From the NCBI GenBank assembly GCA_021774785.1, contig JAJFIQ010000006.1:124001-188000 (forward strand): 64,000 nt of DNA, written 5' to 3'. Under the pieces are notes generated by a model, which had not been told where the DNA came from, did not search any database, and was given only the letters and a program-made list of their open reading frames with translations. Made by a program: the position numbers and the translations under genes. Shown here piece after piece: positions 28,486 through 37,382 of this stretch. Position 1 is the first letter of the stretch; every line of letters starts with the position of its first letter. This stretch comes from Emcibacter sp. GTDB lineage: Bacteria > Pseudomonadota > Alphaproteobacteria > Sphingomonadales > Emcibacteraceae.

Positions 28486-30147
28486 ATGGATATGATTGAT
28501 TTTCAGACCAAACCGGATAAATACAAACATTGGAAACTTGCCTTTGATGGCCCGGTGGCAACGCTGAGCATGGATGTTGATCCTGACATTACTTTACAAG
28601 ATGGCTACGCGTTAAAACTGAATTCCTACGATCTGGGTGTTGATATTGAGCTTTATGATGCGGTCCAACGCTTGCGGTTTGAACATCCCGAGATTAAGAC
28701 AGTGATCATGACATCAGCCAAGGAAAAAGTATTTTGTGCCGGGGCCAATATTAAAATGCTCGGTGGGGCAACACATACCCACAAGGTAAATTTTTGTAAA
28801 TTTACCAATGAAACCCGTAACGCCATAGAAGATGCCAGCGAATTTTCCGCGCAGCGTTATCTATGTGCCATCCGTGGCACAGCAGCAGGTGGTGGTTATG
28901 AACTGGCTTTAGCGGCGGATTATATCATGATGGCTGACGATGGCAATTCTGCCGTATCTCTGCCCGAAGTTCCTTTGCTGGCGGTATTGCCCGGCACGGG
29001 GGGTCTGACACGTATTGTTGATAAGCGTAAAGTACGCCGTGACCTGGCTGATGTATTCTGCACAATAGAAGAAGGTGTGCGCGGGAAACGGGCCGTTGAC
29101 TGGCGTCTGGTAGATGAAGTCGTGCCGGGATCAAAATTTGATAGTGCCGTGCGGGAAAAGGCACTCGAAATGACCGAAACATCCGACCGTCCTTCTGATG
29201 CACAGGGTATCGCGTTGCCGCCGCTTATGAAAAACATACAGCAAAACAACATCACCTACCAATGTGTCAGCGTAGATATTGACCGTGCCAGCCGCGTTGT
29301 CACCGTAACAATACGTGCGCCAGAAATAGACATCCCTGCCGGGATCACGGTTGAAGAAGCCGTAACCAAAGGTGCCGAATTCTGGCCCCTTGCCGTTTGC
29401 CGCGAGCTTGATGATGCCATATTGCATTTGCGGCTGAACGAATTGGAAACAGGAATCCTGATTTTTAAAACCGAAGGCGACAGTGATGTTGTTGAGGCCT
29501 ATGACGGCTTTATCAGCAGGAATCAAAACAACTGGCTGATGCGTGAAATTGCCCTCTATTGGCGACGCACATTGAAACGTATTGACCTGACATCCCGCAC
29601 CACCCTTGCCCTTATTGAGCCGGGAAGCTGTTTTGTCGGAGTGCTGGCGGAATTGCTGTTTTCAGTGGACCGCAGCTATATGCTGGAGGGGCAGTTTGAA
29701 AATGATGACCGTACGGCACCAACAATACAATTGACCGCCGTAAATTTTGGTTCTTACCTTATGTCCAACGGGATCACGCGTCTGGAAACCCGTTTTCTGG
29801 GTGAGCCGGAAACCGTCGATGACTGCAAGAAAGTTATGGGACAGAGCATTGATGCGGCGGCATGTGATAAATTGGGACTGGTGACTTATATCCTTGATGA
29901 TATTGACTGGGATGATGAAATCCGAATGGTAATCGAAGAACGGGCCAGTTTCTCACCAGATTGTCTGACCGGCATGGAAGCAAACCTCCGTTTTGCCGGT
30001 CCCGAAACCATGGAAACAAAAATTTTTGGTCGCCTAACCGCTTGGCAAAACTGGATATTTCAGCGGCCTAATGCTGTTGGTGAGAAAGGTGCGTTGTCCC
30101 TGTATGGCACAGGTGCGCGTCCTGAATATGACTTGAAACGTGTCTGA
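28486..30147 (+). CDS. boxC: 2,3-epoxybenzoyl-CoA dihydrolase (benzoyl-CoA-dihydrodiol lyase) BoxC
   Basis: 553 residues. Crotonase-type fold in the N-terminal half: KVFCAGANIKMLGGATHTHK and IRGTAAGGGYELALAADYI, oxyanion-hole segments. BoxC is about twice the length of enoyl-CoA hydratases, as here. It opens and cleaves the 2,3-epoxide of benzoyl-CoA hydrolytically, yielding 3,4-dehydroadipyl-CoA semialdehyde and formate. ATG 28486 with AAAGG upstream. First gene of boxC-B-R. Confidence 0.94.
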   Translation: MDMIDFQTKPDKYKHWKLAFDGPVATLSMDVDPDITLQDGYALKLNSYDLGVDIELYDAVQRLRFEHPEIKTVIMTSAKEKVFCAGANIKMLGGATHTHKVNFCKFTNETRNAIEDASEFSAQRYLCAIRGTAAGGGYELALAADYIMMADDGNSAVSLPEVPLLAVLPGTGGLTRIVDKRKVRRDLADVFCTIEEGVRGKRAVDWRLVDEVVPGSKFDSAVREKALEMTETSDRPSDAQGIALPPLMKNIQQNNITYQCVSVDIDRASRVVTVTIRAPEIDIPAGITVEEAVTKGAEFWPLAVCRELDDAILHLRLNELETGILIFKTEGDSDVVEAYDGFISRNQNNWLMREIALYWRRTLKRIDLTSRTTLALIEPGSCFVGVLAELLFSVDRSYMLEGQFENDDRTAPTIQLTAVNFGSYLMSNGITRLETRFLGEPETVDDCKKVMGQSIDAAACDKLGLVTYILDDIDWDDEIRMVIEERASFSPDCLTGMEANLRFAGPETMETKIFGRLTAWQNWIFQRPNAVGEKGALSLYGTGARPEYDLKRV

Positions 30148-30163
30148 TGAAATAGGAAATATA

Positions 30164-31630
30164 ATGCTTAAAGATGATGTGCTTGGCGAAGCGGTGGTTG
30201 AAATTAACTATGATGAGTTGATTCCCAATAATGTTGACCTTGCCAATGATGCCCGCCTGAAAAAGGCACTGGAAAGATGGCAGCCTAAATATCTTGACTG
30301 GTGGAATGAAGCCGGACCCGAAGAAACCCGCGATATGGATGTTTATCTGCGCACCGCTGTTGGTGTCGACCCCAAGGGCTGGGCCAGATTCGGCCATGTG
30401 AAAATGCCTGATTATCGCTGGGGTATTCTTCTGGCACCAAAAGAAGAAGGGCGGGTCATTCCCTTTGGCAAACACAAAGGCGAACCTGTCTGGCAAGAAG
30501 TCCCGGGGGAATACCGTGCTTTGTTGCGCCGCCTGATTGTGGTGCAGGGTGATACGGAGCCTGCCTCTGTCGAACAACAACGTTATCTAAGCAAAACCGC
30601 ACCGTCACTCTATGACATGCGCAATCTGTTTCAGGTGAATGTGGAAGAAGGTCGCCACTTGTGGGCTATGGTTTATCTGCTGGTGAAATATTTTGGCCGT
30701 GATGGCCGTGAAGAGGCCGAAGAACTGCTGGAACGCCGTTCGGCCCATGAAGATAAACCCCGTATTCTGGGGGCTTTTAACGAAGAAACACCGGACTGGC
30801 TGGCTTTCTTTATGTTCACCTTTTTTACAGATAGAGACGGCAAGATGCAGTTGGCATCCCTCGCCCAATCCGGCTTTGATCCCCTCTCCCGCTCCTGTCG
30901 TTTTATGCTCACGGAGGAGGCACATCATATGTTTGTTGGTGAAACCGGGGTCGGCCGGGTTATTCTTCGCACCTGTGAGGCCATGAAAAACGCGGGCATT
31001 ACCGATGCCAATGATATTGAGGCGGTTCGTGCGTTGGATGTGATTGATTTGCCCACATTGCAGAAAAGGGTGAATTTCCACTATGGGGTAACGCTAGACC
31101 TGTTCGGGTCTGAAGTTTCCACGAACGGGGCCACCGCCTTTAATGCTGGCATCAAGGGCCGCTATAGAGAAAACAAACTGGAAGATGATCATGTACTGAC
31201 CAATGATACTTATAAAGTCAGTCGCGTCGTGAATAGCAAAATAGTTGAAGAAGAAGAACCCGCGTTAAATGCCATTAATGGACGTCTTCTGGATGATTAT
31301 ATTAAAGATGCAGGTGCCGGCGTTGGGCGATGGAATACGCTTATCAAAAAGATAGGTATCAATTTTGAAATAACCCTTCCAAACAAAGGATTCAATCGAA
31401 AGATCGGCGAATTTTCCGATGATTTCATAACACCCGAAGGCGACGTTATCAATGAAGAACTATGGACAGCCAGACAGGATGAATGGTTATGTACTGAGAA
31501 TGACGCCCGTTATATTCAATCCCTTATGAAGCCCTGTCTTGAAAAGGGAAAATATGCGGGTTGGATCGCAGCACCACGTGTGGGCATCAACAAACAGCAT
31601 AGTGATTTCGAATATGTCAAAATCGACTGA
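30164..31630 (+). CDS. boxB: Benzoyl-CoA 2,3-epoxidase component BoxB
   Basis: 488 residues from ATG 30164 (SD AGGAAA); a GTG at 30140 inside boxC is less likely. Starts with INYDELIPNNV, characteristic of BoxB. Class I di-iron ligands appear as EEGRH (about 167-171) and EEAHHM (about 253-258). It epoxidises the benzoyl-CoA ring with oxygen, using electrons from the BoxA reductase, which is not encoded in this window. Confidence 0.95.
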   Translation: MLKDDVLGEAVVEINYDELIPNNVDLANDARLKKALERWQPKYLDWWNEAGPEETRDMDVYLRTAVGVDPKGWARFGHVKMPDYRWGILLAPKEEGRVIPFGKHKGEPVWQEVPGEYRALLRRLIVVQGDTEPASVEQQRYLSKTAPSLYDMRNLFQVNVEEGRHLWAMVYLLVKYFGRDGREEAEELLERRSAHEDKPRILGAFNEETPDWLAFFMFTFFTDRDGKMQLASLAQSGFDPLSRSCRFMLTEEAHHMFVGETGVGRVILRTCEAMKNAGITDANDIEAVRALDVIDLPTLQKRVNFHYGVTLDLFGSEVSTNGATAFNAGIKGRYRENKLEDDHVLTNDTYKVSRVVNSKIVEEEEPALNAINGRLLDDYIKDAGAGVGRWNTLIKKIGINFEITLPNKGFNRKIGEFSDDFITPEGDVINEELWTARQDEWLCTENDARYIQSLMKPCLEKGKYAGWIAAPRVGINKQHSDFEYVKID

Positions 31631-32489
31631 TAATTCAGACACCAATGGCTATTTCCTGCAACAGATAGGTAACCGTGTCCGCGGTCTGCGGGCCAGCCGG
31701 GGTATGACCCGGAAAATGCTTGCCAAAGACTCTTCTGTTTCCGAACGCTACCTTGCCGATTTTGAGCAGGGAAAAGGCAACATTTCCATTAATTTACTGC
31801 GTCAGGTGGCCGACGCCCTGAGAACTAACCCAAGTGACCTTCTCCCCTCAACCGCCAAACAAACACCAGAATTGTCACTGGTCACCGAATTCATCGGCCG
31901 CCTGTCGCGCGAAGAGCAACAGGAAGCCTTGCAGATATTATATCAGAAATTTTCCGTATTGGATGGTGGACAAACACGTATCGCATTTATTGGTCTACGT
32001 GGGGCGGGCAAGACAACACTTGGCAGGTTACTGCAAGAACGACAGAAGTTGCCCTTCATCAGACTGGCCAATGAGATTGAATCCATTGGCGGCATGGCGG
32101 TTCCCGAGATTCTGGAGCTATCAGGCCAGACGGGCTACCGGCGGTTGGAAGAAAAGGCTCTGATAAAGACCCTGAATGATTATGAATCATGCTGCATTGA
32201 AACAGGTGGTAGTATTGTGGCCGAGGTCAAAAAACTTAACATCCTGTTATCTACGTGCCTCGTAATCTGGATTCGTACAACACCCCAGAAACATATGGAA
32301 CGTGTCATCGCACAGGGTGACTTGCGCCCCATGGCCAATAATGACGATGCCATGGCGGATCTACAAAGAATTCTGGAAGAACGCACACCATATTATAAAA
32401 AAGCCCATGCCACGCTCGACACCACAGGCAGGACAATCGAACAATCATACGATGCGTTAATAAAAATAATGCAGGAGCATGGAATATAG
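31614..32489 (+). CDS. boxR: Benzoyl-CoA-responsive regulator BoxR (XRE HTH + shikimate-kinase-like domain)
   Basis: 291 residues from ATG 31614, overlapping boxB by 17 bp. N-terminal XRE-type HTH (VRGLRASRGMTRKMLAKDSS, about 20-75), then a linker and a shikimate-kinase-like domain with P-loop GLRGAGKTTLG (about 122-132). In BzdR/BoxR proteins this domain binds benzoyl-CoA and releases DNA. The dyad upstream of boxC is its likely target. Confidence 0.93.
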   Translation: MSKSTDNSDTNGYFLQQIGNRVRGLRASRGMTRKMLAKDSSVSERYLADFEQGKGNISINLLRQVADALRTNPSDLLPSTAKQTPELSLVTEFIGRLSREEQQEALQILYQKFSVLDGGQTRIAFIGLRGAGKTTLGRLLQERQKLPFIRLANEIESIGGMAVPEILELSGQTGYRRLEEKALIKTLNDYESCCIETGGSIVAEVKKLNILLSTCLVIWIRTTPQKHMERVIAQGDLRPMANNDDAMADLQRILEERTPYYKKAHATLDTTGRTIEQSYDALIKIMQEHGI

Positions 32490-32521
32490 AAAATCATATC
32501 TTGAAAATACCGAAAGGTAAT

Positions 32522-33634
32522 TTAAGGATGCTTAATTCCGACATATTCAAACACCCGCTTTAAAAATTCAGTATTTAAAGCCAATGACGAGGCATCGGGT
32601 AGTTTCTGTCCGATATGCATACTGCCCACATTGGATAAAACCACAATCGCAACATCATCTGTCTGTGACCAATACATGGCGCCCGTATAGCCTAAAACAC
32701 TGCCTGAATGACCATAGAGGAAATATGCCTCCGTCATCTCTCTGCAAAACAGGCCATGACCGACTTTAACCGTATCATTAACCGGAAACCATTCCTGTAT
32801 AAAGGCCATGCTCTCCGGCTTAAGAAGTTTCCCTGCCCTAAAAGCAGTAGCATATATAGCAAGATCACGCGCCGTCGCCACCATGCCACCTGCGGTCCAT
32901 TCTGCTGAAAGGTTCGATGTACTCACATCAATCACAGCCGCATTTATTTGCTTAAAACTTTTCTCAATCCCCGCATCACGAATAAATTCACGTGTCGTAT
33001 AATGATAACGTCTGGCAAGCCTGTGTTCTGGCACCTGCTGAAAGCCTTCCAGATATATATCAGAAATGCCCAAGGGACTTAAAATGCGTTTCCTGATTTC
33101 ATCAATCACATCGTTATCGGTGATTTTTTCTATGATTAGGCCAATAAGAGTATGGTTGGTATTAGCATAAGAATATTCTTCACCCGGCTCATTGGTTAAG
33201 GGGGTTTGCTCAATATATCGCAGGGTATCCCGGCGTTTCCATATCCTTTTCACATCAAGTGCTTCACCACGACCTTCTCTGACCCACAGCGGGTCATCTT
33301 CCCAACTGGGGATGCCACTGGTATGATTGAGTAGTTGGGCGATTGTTGCCCGGTCAGCACCGGGAACCCTGCCGACCACATCTGCGCCCAGGATTTCCAA
33401 TGCGGTCTGGTCAAGGGACAATCGGCCTTCTTCAACCAACTGTAACGTCACGACGGCAACAAAGGTCTTGGTAATGCTTCCCATTCCAAAAAGATGGTTT
33501 TCATTGACTGGAATGCCCGCTGTCATATCAGCATAACCCGCAACACCGGTCCAGATAAGGCCATCTTTATCGGCAATCGCTACGGACAGCCCCGGGACAC
33601 CATCCTGAATAGCTTTATTCATTAGATTTTTCAT
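32522..33634 (-). CDS. Serine hydrolase, class C beta-lactamase/esterase fold
   Basis: 370 residues from ATG 33634; a GTG at 33685 would start inside a 25-bp tandem repeat. Catalytic motifs SxxK (SITK), YxN (YANTN) and HxG (HSG) are present. No signal peptide is seen, so it probably acts in the cytoplasm as an esterase or peptidase rather than a beta-lactamase. It follows the MopB and DUF1330 genes on the same strand. Substrate unknown. Confidence 0.82.
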   Translation of the reverse strand: MKNLMNKAIQDGVPGLSVAIADKDGLIWTGVAGYADMTAGIPVNENHLFGMGSITKTFVAVVTLQLVEEGRLSLDQTALEILGADVVGRVPGADRATIAQLLNHTSGIPSWEDDPLWVREGRGEALDVKRIWKRRDTLRYIEQTPLTNEPGEEYSYANTNHTLIGLIIEKITDNDVIDEIRKRILSPLGISDIYLEGFQQVPEHRLARRYHYTTREFIRDAGIEKSFKQINAAVIDVSTSNLSAEWTAGGMVATARDLAIYATAFRAGKLLKPESMAFIQEWFPVNDTVKVGHGLFCREMTEAYFLYGHSGSVLGYTGAMYWSQTDDVAIVVLSNVGSMHIGQKLPDASSLALNTEFLKRVFEYVGIKHP

Positions 33635-33649
33635 TGCCGTATCATCCGC

Positions 33650-33699
33650 TTGTATGTCACAATTATTGATCACATTGTATGTCACAATTATTGATCACA
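33650..33699. repeat. Perfect 25-bp tandem direct repeat, two copies
   Basis: Copies 33650-33674 and 33675-33699 are identical. Each contains ATTGATCACA (TGTGATCAAT on the minus strand) and GTCACAAT. It lies between the DUF1330 stop codon and the serine hydrolase start, a place suited to a regulator with two sites on the same DNA face at about 2.4 turns. It may also be a simple slippage duplication. Confidence 0.8.
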
Positions 33700-33701
33700 G
33701 T

Positions 33702-34193
33702 TTAACTACGTGAGAAAAAAAATTTTATACGGAAAAAGATGCTCAATATCATGAGCATTATCTTTGGTATTGAAATCTCTTTCGTCTCCACAAGCCTTGA
33801 ATCTTCAAGGGCAGCATTACGGTGAACGCCAATAGCCTTATAGGCGGGTATCACGAGCATTTTTTTCAACGCTTCCCGGGACGGGTAATAGACCAGAAAA
33901 ACCCGGTCCCAATGCTCATCAGCTGGGCCAATAAGTGACGTGACTGCCCTTCCTATCCACAAGGGTTTACCCCCCACTGAAAATAAAAATGGCATCGTCT
34001 GCTTCGAATAAACCTCATAAGCCTCCTGCCCCGTCCGATTGGCATCTTCGGGGTTCTCTGCAAGATGGTCTGCTGGATAGTCAGCCATCGCGCGAAACTT
34101 CAGCATATTGAGCATGACAACGGGTTTGCCATCATGCTCGTCACTGAAAAAATTACTAAGTTGTTCATCTGACGGTTTGACTGTCTTAATCAT
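33702..34193 (-). CDS. DUF1330-like protein
   Basis: 163 residues from ATG 34193 (SD TGGAG); an earlier ATG at 34241 would overlap the MopB gene. A dimeric ferredoxin-like alpha/beta domain with PVVMLNMLKFR and RVFLVYYPSREALKKM, typical of DUF1330. The last 25 residues form a hydrophobic helix with a basic end (IPKIMLMILSIFFRIKFFF), which may anchor it to the membrane. Lies 13 bp after the MopB gene, so probably one operon. Confidence 0.78.
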   Translation of the reverse strand: MIKTVKPSDEQLSNFFSDEHDGKPVVMLNMLKFRAMADYPADHLAENPEDANRTGQEAYEVYSKQTMPFLFSVGGKPLWIGRAVTSLIGPADEHWDRVFLVYYPSREALKKMLVIPAYKAIGVHRNAALEDSRLVETKEISIPKIMLMILSIFFRIKFFFSRS

Positions 34194-34206
34194 CTTCACT
34201 CCAAAG

Positions 34207-36375
34207 TTATTCATTTGTATTGATTGTAACCGGGACTCCATTTACGGCCGCATTGCCACAGACGGGGTCTATCAATAGTTCGTCTGTAATATCATTAATA
34301 CTGACCCCCGCATGGGCACTGGCAATCTTCATTGTTGTTCCAGGTCGGTGATGTCCCCAACCGTGGGGCAGGCTTACAACACCCCTGTTTATATCATCTG
34401 TTATTTCGGCGATGGCCCTTATAGAACCAGACCGTGATGAGACCGATATGGATTGACCCGTTATGATATTTCGTTTCCCCGCATCATAAGGATTTATCAT
34501 TAAGGTACAGCGGTTTTTGCCTTTCACAAGGCGTTGTGAGTTATGCATCCAGGAATTATTGGTTCTGATATGGCGGCGGCCAATCAGCAGCAGTGATTGC
34601 TCATGTTCATGTGTGGGCCCGGAATTCATGTATCTTTCTTTTAGCCGGGCAATGTCATTCCTTAATATTTCGGGGGCCATATTGATTTTCTTGTCTTTGG
34701 TAAATAACCGTCCGGGAAGTGAAGGTTCCAGAGCACCAAGATCAAGCCCGTGAGGGTGACGCCTTAGCCGCCGCAAACTGAGACCCTTTGCAAAAGGCAA
34801 GAAACCTTTGCCATATGGACCCATACGCAGGCCAAGGTCGAGCAGAAATTCTGCTGATGATAAATAAGGAATAATTTTCCCTAAACCTGACCATAAACGG
34901 GCCGTAAATTTCTTTTTTTTGCCATTCAGACGGTTGATGCGTTCAATTAATCCTCTAAAAATCTGCCCGTCACTTTTTGTTCCCGGCGCGGGTTTAAGCA
35001 TGGCTCCCGAATATTTAGCCACATTACGAACCGCGAACAGATTAAATATCAGATCATAATGTCCATGTTCCAACGGCCCGGTAGGTGGCAAAATAATATC
35101 AGCATGGCAAGTTGTTTCATTTATATAAAAATCTATAGCGACCATAAAATCAAGACCATCTAATGCTCCCTCCAGTCGCTTGCCATTAGGTGTTGATAAT
35201 ACCGGGTTACCAGCGGTTGAAATGAAGGCTTTAATCTGTCCCTCTCCCGGCGTTGTCATTTCCTCAGCCAACGCAGCACTTGGCAGTTCGCGATCAAACT
35301 CCGGTAATCTGCGAACCCTACTCTGATAGCTGTTATGGCTGCCCCGCGAACCTGCCTTAAGCAAGTCAACGGCTGGCTTAACAAACATCATGCCCCCTGT
35401 ACGGTCAAAGTTTCCGGTTGCTATATTGATCACCTGAATCAACCATTGGCAAAGCGTGCCAAATTCCTGTGTTGAAACACCCATACGGCCATAGCATACA
35501 CCCGCATTGGCCGATGCCAGTTCCACGGCAATATTTTCTATCACTGCGGCTGATATGCCTGTAACATTTGCCGCATCCTCAAGGGAAAATATTTTAGACA
35601 GGGGTTCAATCTCATCCCATCCCTTCAATAGGGGCTCAAGATGTGCGGGGTTAGCCAAATTCTTTTCAAAAATCACCCTCAATATAGCCAGTAACAATAC
35701 CGCATCGGTAGCGGGTTTGATGAAATGATGTTTGGTAACAAATTTTGCCGTTTCAGTGCGACGTGGATCAATCAGGATAATTTTTCCACCGCGCTTTGTG
35801 ACTTCCGTCATTCTTTTTTTGACATCACCAGACGACCACAGGCTACCGTTGGAAGCCGCAGGATTAGCACCAAGCATGAGCATGTAATCTGTTCTGTCAA
35901 TGTCAGGGATCGTGAATAGTAGGCTATTGCCGTACATTAAATATTGAACAAATTGATGGGGCATTTGGTCAACGGATGTGGCCGTATAGTTATTCTTTGT
36001 TTTCAATGCCCTGTTAAAGGGACTGATCATAAATGCAGTACCCATATTATGGACGCTGGGGTTCCCCCAATAAGTCGCAACCGCATCCCGGCCATGTTTT
36101 TTCTGAACATCCACAAGCCGCTGTGCTGTCTCATCCAGTGCTTTTTGCCAACTGATTTTGATCCACCGCTCTCCATCCCGTTTCATGGGGTGTTTCAGAC
36201 GGTCTGGATCGTTATGAAGGTCTTGAATAGCTACACCCTTTGGACAGATATGACCGCGACTATGCGGATCGTCCACATCCCCTTTGACTGACTTTATGAT
36301 ATTGCCTTCATGCTCTATTTGCAGTCCACACATGGCCTCGCAAAGACTGCACGTCCGAAAATGAGTATCAATCAA
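34207..36375 (-). CDS. Molybdopterin oxidoreductase, DMSO-reductase/formate-dehydrogenase-like
   Basis: 722 residues; TTG start with SD AGGGA. N-terminal [4Fe-4S] motif CSLCEAMC...HICPKG. Mo-bisMGD domains follow, with MLGANPAASNGSLWS, IILIDPRRTETA and a C-terminal cap (GQSISVSSRSGSI, PHGWGHHRPG). No Tat signal, so cytoplasmic. At the usual place of the Mo ligand the sequence is TATSVDQMPHQF, with neither Cys nor Sec. The substrate cannot be told. Whether a separate electron-transfer subunit exists is unknown; none is adjacent. Confidence 0.87.
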   Translation of the reverse strand: MIDTHFRTCSLCEAMCGLQIEHEGNIIKSVKGDVDDPHSRGHICPKGVAIQDLHNDPDRLKHPMKRDGERWIKISWQKALDETAQRLVDVQKKHGRDAVATYWGNPSVHNMGTAFMISPFNRALKTKNNYTATSVDQMPHQFVQYLMYGNSLLFTIPDIDRTDYMLMLGANPAASNGSLWSSGDVKKRMTEVTKRGGKIILIDPRRTETAKFVTKHHFIKPATDAVLLLAILRVIFEKNLANPAHLEPLLKGWDEIEPLSKIFSLEDAANVTGISAAVIENIAVELASANAGVCYGRMGVSTQEFGTLCQWLIQVINIATGNFDRTGGMMFVKPAVDLLKAGSRGSHNSYQSRVRRLPEFDRELPSAALAEEMTTPGEGQIKAFISTAGNPVLSTPNGKRLEGALDGLDFMVAIDFYINETTCHADIILPPTGPLEHGHYDLIFNLFAVRNVAKYSGAMLKPAPGTKSDGQIFRGLIERINRLNGKKKKFTARLWSGLGKIIPYLSSAEFLLDLGLRMGPYGKGFLPFAKGLSLRRLRRHPHGLDLGALEPSLPGRLFTKDKKINMAPEILRNDIARLKERYMNSGPTHEHEQSLLLIGRRHIRTNNSWMHNSQRLVKGKNRCTLMINPYDAGKRNIITGQSISVSSRSGSIRAIAEITDDINRGVVSLPHGWGHHRPGTTMKIASAHAGVSINDITDELLIDPVCGNAAVNGVPVTINTNE

Positions 36376-36443
36376 AAACTTTCCCTTTTATTCTATGGTC
36401 TGATGTTATTCATAAGATTACGCAGCCATCGTTTTTTGTGCAA

Positions 36444-37382
36444 CTATTTTCGCATTTCTGGCATTTGATTATGGTCAATATCACGACCAAAGACAGGGGC
36501 AGTCAATCCTTTATTTTCCATTTTATAAACAAACAAATTACCCGCTTCGGGTTGCTTTTTCAGGTCAGCCTCACACAGACTTTCCCTTGCCGTAGTAATG
36601 AATAGGAGGTTCATTTCCGACCCCCCAAATGCCACACATGTAGGCTGGCTTACCGGCAATTCCAAAATCCCAAGCCGGATGCCGGCAGGACTATATTTGG
36701 TTACACGCCCACCCGCCCATTCTGCGTTCCAGAGATTACCCTGCCCATCCACATCCGACCCATCCGGGAAAGCGGAGGCTTCTGTTTTCGAAAAAATCTG
36801 AGGGTCAGATGCAATTCCCAAGTCGGGATCAAAATTATAGATAAAAATTGTCTGGGTTGGCGAATCTGCAAAATACATATATTTGGAATCAGGTGACCAA
36901 CATAGGCTATTAGCAATCAATATATTGGATATATGAACACCAACATTGCCCGCCACGTCACAGGAATATAACTTTCCCCTTGCGGATAGCTGATCAAATT
37001 CCGCTTCCACCATGGAACCAGCCCAGAAGCGGCCCTGCCGGTCCATGCGCCCGTCATTGAGCCGGATATGGGCATTATTCTGTAAAAATCTTTTCATCCA
37101 TTTGATCTGACCAATATTTTGTTCTGGCTGGTAAAATCCAAAACCACTTTCAAAGGCAACGATCAAAACGCCAGCCTGCTCTGTTAAACCAAAAGAACAT
37201 ACCCGTTCCGGTGTGGTATAGGTTTGAATAGCCCGACTGAGCCAATCCATATGATAGATCTTGCTTGCCAGAATATCTGTCCACCATAAAGACTGATCAC
37301 GGGCATCCCAGACAACCCCTTCCCCAAGGGTATTATGCACAGCAATGACATCTACCAATTCTGCTTTTATTTTTGTGTCCAT
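36444..37382 (-). CDS. SMP-30/gluconolactonase family (LRE) protein
   Basis: 312 residues, six-bladed beta-propeller of the SMP-30 family. HNTLGEGVVWD carries the metal-binding Glu; RLNDGRMDRQGRFWAGSM and PDGSDVDGQGNLW carry the Asn and Asp ligands. Probably a sugar lactonase acting between the SDR and the dehydratase, giving a sugar acid. Overlaps the end of the dehydratase by 16 bp. Last gene of the operon that begins with the MFS transporter. Confidence 0.87.
   Translation of the reverse strand: MDTKIKAELVDVIAVHNTLGEGVVWDARDQSLWWTDILASKIYHMDWLSRAIQTYTTPERVCSFGLTEQAGVLIVAFESGFGFYQPEQNIGQIKWMKRFLQNNAHIRLNDGRMDRQGRFWAGSMVEAEFDQLSARGKLYSCDVAGNVGVHISNILIANSLCWSPDSKYMYFADSPTQTIFIYNFDPDLGIASDPQIFSKTEASAFPDGSDVDGQGNLWNAEWAGGRVTKYSPAGIRLGILELPVSQPTCVAFGGSEMNLLFITTARESLCEADLKKQPEAGNLFVYKMENKGLTAPVFGRDIDHNQMPEMRK

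Noticed and set aside
30140-30163. Upstream GTG start for boxB
   Set aside because: It lies inside boxC, lacks an SD and adds residues not typical of BoxB; ATG 30164 has AGGAAA upstream.
32522-33634. Secreted antibiotic-resistance beta-lactamase
   Set aside because: Motifs fit the class C fold, but there is no signal peptide, and the neighbours point to metabolism.
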